8,226 nucleotides of DNA from Caldifarciminota bacterium. GTDB taxonomy: Bacteria; Hydrothermota; Tepidihabitantia; Tepidihabitantales; Tepidihabitantaceae. The position numbers and the translations under genes were made by a program. The DNA is taken from positions 1 through 8,226 of the forward strand of contig JAFGQF010000001.1 in NCBI GenBank assembly GCA_016935775.1. The letters are read 5' to 3'. Under the pieces are notes generated by a model. That model worked only from the letters and a program-made list of their open reading frames with translations. It made no database searches and had not been told where the DNA came from. Numbering within the stretch: position 1 is the first letter of the stretch; each line of letters begins with the position of its first letter. Of the stretch, positions 6,123 to 8,226 are shown piece by piece.

Positions 6123-6814
6123 ATCAGTTTCCGGACCAGCTCGAGGTCGGCGGGCGTCGTGATCTTGGTGCCGAGGGGCGAACCGGGCAGGACTGCCGGC
6201 TTGATGCCCAGCGATTCCACCAGGGCGCAGTCGTCGGTCGCGGTGAGGCTGCGGCGCGCGGCCAGCGCGTGGGCCCGGTGCAGCAGTTCCAGGGTGAAGA
6301 ACTGCGGGGTTTGGATTGCGAACAGGCCGGCCCGGTCCAGCGTGCCGGTTACCAGTCCCGACTCGACCGACTTGAGGGTGTCGGTCACCGGCAGTCCGCA
6401 GGTCGCGGCGCCGTACCGGAGCGCAAGGCGGAATCCCGGGTCGAGCAGCGCCGGGTCGAGCAGCGGGCGGGCGGCATCGTGGACGGCGACGAGGCCGGTG
6501 TCGGGCAGGGCGGCGAGCCCGGCGCGGACCGAGTCGGTGCGGCAGGTTCCGCCCGGCACAATGGCAATGACCTTGCCGAGTCGTTCCGTGCGGCAGAGCT
6601 TGTGGACCCGGGCGAGCCGGGGACGGTTCGTGACAATCACCAGTCCGTCGATTGACGGGTGGCGGTCCAGGACCCGCGCCGGGTGCAGCCAGAGCGGCCT
6701 CCCGGCCAGCAACTGGTGCTGCTTGGCCCGGCCGAACCGGCGGCCGCGGCCGGCGGCCACCAGCAGCCCGTAACGACGGGCGCGAACCTTCGAGGGGCGT
6801 CGTTGGAGAGTCAA
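6119..6814 (-). CDS. ispD: 2-C-methyl-D-erythritol 4-phosphate cytidylyltransferase
   Basis: IspD joins CTP and MEP to make CDP-methylerythritol and pyrophosphate, the step after Dxr. The 231 residues match the family. Signatures in order: nucleotide-binding LLVAAGRGRRFGRAKQ (17-32, catalytic-type Lys31), VPGGTCRTDSVRAGL (86-100), VHDAARP (111-117), LPVTDTLK (141-148), DRAGLFAIQTPQ (160-171, Arg161), TDDCALVE (193-200) and GTKITTPADL (215-224). The usual Pro before Lys-Gln is Ala30. The start is inferred as TTG at 6814, which forms a TTGA overlap with the trpS stop. No ATG or GTG lies between it and the nucleotide-binding loop, and the ribosome site is weak, so translation likely relies on coupling to trpS. 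IspD is more often paired with IspF; here it is directly followed by dxr. Confidence 0.95.
   Translation of the reverse strand: MTLQRRPSKVRARRYGLLVAAGRGRRFGRAKQHQLLAGRPLWLHPARVLDRHPSIDGLVIVTNRPRLARVHKLCRTERLGKVIAIVPGGTCRTDSVRAGLAALPDTGLVAVHDAARPLLDPALLDPGFRLALRYGAATCGLPVTDTLKSVESGLVTGTLDRAGLFAIQTPQFFTLELLHRAHALAARRSLTATDDCALVESLGIKPAVLPGSPLGTKITTPADLELVRKLM
6436..6465. repeat. Perfect 15-bp tandem repeat inside ispD
   Basis: CCGGGTCGAGCAGCG occurs twice in immediate tandem (6436-6450 and 6451-6465). On the coding strand it yields LLDPA-LLDPG (residues 118-127) just after the HDAARP motif. The region is not obviously longer than in other IspD proteins, so this may be codon convergence and not a recent insertion. 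Confidence 0.85.
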
Positions 6815-7836
6815 TTCCCGGCCGTTGCTGCCGGGGCCGGGGGCGGGAAGTAGTCGATCTTCATCGCCGCGCGGACCAGGGCCATCGTGCGGTCGCCTTC
6901 GTGCCGGGCCCGTGCCGTGCCGGTGCTGAGAATGTCGCGGACCAGGTCCGGGTCCTGTTCGTAGCCGGCCCGCCGGGCGCGGATCGGCTCGAGGAATTCG
7001 TTGAGCACGGCGACCAGCCTGGCCTTGCAGGGCACGCAGCCGATCGTGCCGGCGCGGCAGCGCTCGCCGATGTCGTCCGACTCGGCGCGGTTGAAGGCCC
7101 GGTGCCAGGCGAAGACCGTGCAGATTTCGGGATGTCCCTTGTCGGTCGGGTGGATCCGGGCCGGGTCGGTGACCGCCCGGGCGACCTTCTGCTTGACGAC
7201 ATCGGGCGGGTCGGAAAGGTAGATGGCGTTGCCGAGCGACTTCGACATCTTGGCGCCGCCGTCCAGGCCCGGCAGGCGCGATACCTCGCTCACTCTGGCT
7301 TCGGGTTCGACCAGCACCGGGGCATAGAGCGAATTGAACTTGCGGACGATCTTCCTGGTCATCTCGATGTGGGGAAGCTGATCCTCGCCCACCGGGACGA
7401 GATTGGCCCGGCAGAAAGTTATGTCGGCGGCCTGGCTGACCGGGTAGCCGAGGAAGCCGAACGGCATTGACTCCTCGAAGTTGTGCTGGGCAGCCTCGGT
7501 CTTGATGGTCGGGTTATGGAACAGCTGGTTCACGGTGACGAGGTTGGCATAGAAGACGGTCAGCTCGGCGATCGCGGGCACCAGCGACTGGACGAACAGC
7601 ACCGACTTCTGCGGGTCGACGCCGCAGGCCAGGTTGTCCATCGCCACGTTGAGCACGTCCTCGGCCAGGCGCTCGGGACGGTCGAAGTTTGTCGTCAGGG
7701 CCTGGGCGTCGGCGATGATGACGAACGTCTCGAACTCGTCCTGGAGCCGGGCGCGGTTGGCAACCGAGCCGACATAGTGCCCGAGATGGAGCGGCCCGGT
7801 CGGCCGGTCGCCGGTGAGGATACGCTTGCGCGACAT
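6811..7836 (-). CDS. trpS: Tryptophan-tRNA ligase with a probable [4Fe-4S] motif
   Basis: TrpRS charges tRNA-Trp using ATP. The 341 residues are typical of the compact bacterial class Ic enzyme. The HIGH-type signature is PTGPLHLGHYVG (12-23), the KMSKS loop is GGAKMSKSLGNAI (193-205), and GYPVSQAADI (130-139) and VPVGEDQLPHIE (147-158) line the tryptophan and adenylate pocket. In the C-terminal anticodon-binding helical region Cys239, Cys260, Cys267 and Cys270 form C-x20-C-x6-C-x2-C. This is close to the C-x22-C-x6-C-x2-C set that binds a [4Fe-4S] cluster in the Thermotoga maritima TrpRS structure. The tail after residue 330 is Pro/Ala-rich and probably disordered. This is the first gene of the minus-strand operon; its ATG lies 7 bases past a perfect TATAAT and has no ribosome site, suggesting a leaderless message. 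Its stop overlaps the ispD TTG. Confidence 0.97.
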   Translation of the reverse strand: MSRKRILTGDRPTGPLHLGHYVGSVANRARLQDEFETFVIIADAQALTTNFDRPERLAEDVLNVAMDNLACGVDPQKSVLFVQSLVPAIAELTVFYANLVTVNQLFHNPTIKTEAAQHNFEESMPFGFLGYPVSQAADITFCRANLVPVGEDQLPHIEMTRKIVRKFNSLYAPVLVEPEARVSEVSRLPGLDGGAKMSKSLGNAIYLSDPPDVVKQKVARAVTDPARIHPTDKGHPEICTVFAWHRAFNRAESDDIGERCRAGTIGCVPCKARLVAVLNEFLEPIRARRAGYEQDPDLVRDILSTGTARARHEGDRTMALVRAAMKIDYFPPPAPAATAGN

Positions 7837-7842
7837 CCGCGG

Positions 7843-7870
7843 ATTATAGTCGGAGGGTCCGGGTGGTCAA
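7843..7870 (-). promoter_or_regulatory. Promoter of the trpS-ispD-dxr-rseP operon
   Basis: On the minus strand TTGACC (7870-7865) is followed after 16 bp by a perfect TATAAT (7848-7843). Six bases separate the -10 box from the A of the trpS ATG at 7836, so the expected transcription start falls on the start codon itself. This is the only strong promoter seen for the five genes. Confidence 0.85.
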
Positions 7871-7875
7871 GACGG

Positions 7876-7896
7876 CGCGGGCATCAGCAGTCCGCG
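7876..7896. promoter_or_regulatory. Inverted repeat between the two divergent -35 boxes
   Basis: CGCGG (7876-7880) and CCGCG (7892-7896) are inverted around 11 bases, centred midway between the divergent promoters. Placement would suit a dimeric regulator acting on both directions, but the arms are short and GC-only, so chance is a real alternative. Confidence 0.25.
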
Positions 7897-7909
7897 ACAT
7901 CGGCTACGC

Positions 7910-7937
7910 TTGACAGGACCTCCCCGGGAGCGATAAT
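7910..7937 (+). promoter_or_regulatory. Promoter of the MarR-family gene
   Basis: A perfect TTGACA (7910-7915) is followed after 16 bp by GATAAT (7932-7937), matching five of six consensus positions. Only five bases lie between this box and the GTG at 7943, so the transcript probably begins at or next to the start codon. Confidence 0.8.
7920..7930. promoter_or_regulatory. Candidate operator in the MarR promoter spacer
   Basis: CTCCC and GGGAG form a perfect 5-bp inverted repeat around one central C, lying wholly between the -35 and -10 boxes of the MarR gene. A protein bound here would block polymerase, the usual geometry of MarR autorepression. The assignment rests on position and symmetry only. 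Confidence 0.35.
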
Positions 7938-7942
7938 CGGCA

Positions 7943-8226
7943 GTGAGCCGCCGGATAGAGTTCTACATCGACAAGCTGGAGTGGCTTGGCCCGCTGCTGG
8001 TCCGGGGACTCGGGCTCCTGAGTTCGGCCGAGACCCTCGAACAGACCTTCTCGTTCTCCCAAGTGATGGTGTTGCAGACGCTCCTTCGGGCGCGCGAGAT
8101 GAGAATGACCGAACTGGCCAACTTCCTCGGCCTGTCCAAGGCCAACGCCACCGGCCTGATTGACCGGCTGGTGGCGCGCGGCCTGGTGCGGCGCCAGCGG
8201 TCAGAGACCGACCGCCGGGTGGTTCA
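7943..8226 (+). CDS. MarR-family winged-helix regulator (3' end outside window)
   Basis: The frame from GTG 7943 stays open to the window edge, giving the first 94 residues of a protein that is usually 140-160 long. Residues 1-35 form the N-terminal dimerisation helix region. FSFSQVMVLQTLL (36-48) is the classic MarR helix; MTELANFLGLSKANATGLIDRLVARGLV (55-82) is the helix-turn-helix; SETDRRVV (87-94) is the start of the wing with the conserved Asp-Arg-Arg. The start is chosen because residues align from the beginning and the promoter -10 box lies just upstream; there is no ribosome site. The next in-frame start codons are about 40 residues in and would cut off the dimer helix. It is divergent from the trpS operon and separated by 106 bases, so autorepression and control of that operon are both possible. 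Ligand unknown. Confidence 0.88.
   Translation, partial: MSRRIEFYIDKLEWLGPLLVRGLGLLSSAETLEQTFSFSQVMVLQTLLRAREMRMTELANFLGLSKANATGLIDRLVARGLVRRQRSETDRRVV

Noticed and set aside
6436..6465. Tandem 15-bp repeat in ispD as a functional or phase-variable element
   Set aside because: The repeat is real, but only two units exist, the length is a multiple of three, and the spacing between flanking IspD motifs looks normal. No evidence of slippage control.
5898..6773. Long + strand open frame antisense to dxr and ispD
   Set aside because: Composition is shadow-like (Arg/Ala/Ser-rich), and the opposite strand carries complete IspD and Dxr signatures.
6652..8163. Two long + strand open frames antisense to trpS, the second running into the MarR gene in another frame
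   Set aside because: They lack domains and would cross the divergent promoter region and contradict the intact TrpRS and MarR frames.
1..8226. Mobile element, CRISPR array, tRNA/rRNA genes or a defence island
   Set aside because: No transposase or integrase motifs, no direct-repeat arrays, no tRNA-like cloverleaf or CCA ends were noticed, and gene content is housekeeping throughout.

Overview
The window is a GC-rich bacterial chromosomal segment, densely coded, with ten recognisable genes (one cut off at each end), short intergenic gaps and many stop/start overlaps. I see no insertion sequences, phage genes, RNA genes or CRISPR. One protein combines a signal peptide, a GGG...GQ...GFW repeat-like segment and a C-terminal FlgD-like/type-A sorting domain. 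That architecture is common in FCB-group bacteria and related candidate phyla such as WOR-3 (Stahlbacteria). The remaining genes are housekeeping, so this taxonomic placement is only an inference.

Layout, left to right. Bases 1-679 (+ strand): the tail of an unrecognised protein, joined by a TGATG overlap to a secreted protein with a C-terminal sorting-like domain. Bases 680-820: an intergenic region with a small hairpin and a clear sigma70-type promoter (TTGACA, 17 bp, TAGACT). Bases 821-2123 (+ strand): a two-gene unit of a PP-loop tRNA thiouridylase-like protein (ThiI/TtuA-type core with an NFACT-R-like C-terminus) and a NifU C-terminal-domain protein, overlapping by 11 bp. Bases 2129-7836 (- strand): a five-gene operon read right to left, trpS - ispD - dxr - rseP - degenerate B12-binding/radical SAM-like protein, in which all four junctions are 4-base NTGA overlaps. 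Bases 7837-7942: a divergent control region with two near-consensus promoters. Bases 7943-8226 (+ strand): the start of a MarR-family regulator, running off the end.

How the genes fit together. IspD and Dxr catalyse consecutive steps of the MEP isoprenoid pathway. RseP is an intramembrane protease often found next to dxr, and here it appears to carry three PDZ domains. TrpS leads the operon and holds a cysteine set like the [4Fe-4S]-binding motif known from Thermotoga maritima TrpRS. The thiouridylase carries a CxxC plus distant Cys set of the kind that binds an iron-sulfur cluster in TtcA/TtuA enzymes, and its partner is a NifU-type cluster carrier. Iron-sulfur chemistry in translation is therefore a recurring theme of the window.

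The observations I rate most interesting are: (1) both divergent promoters at 7843-7937 place the start codon at about +1, suggesting leaderless mRNAs for trpS and the MarR gene; (2) the thiouridylase-NifU pair; (3) the Fe-S TrpRS; (4) a radical SAM-like protein whose cysteines do not fit CxxxCxxC; (5) the four consecutive NTGA couplings, two of them using TTG starts. I found no convincing wholly novel defence or mobile system.
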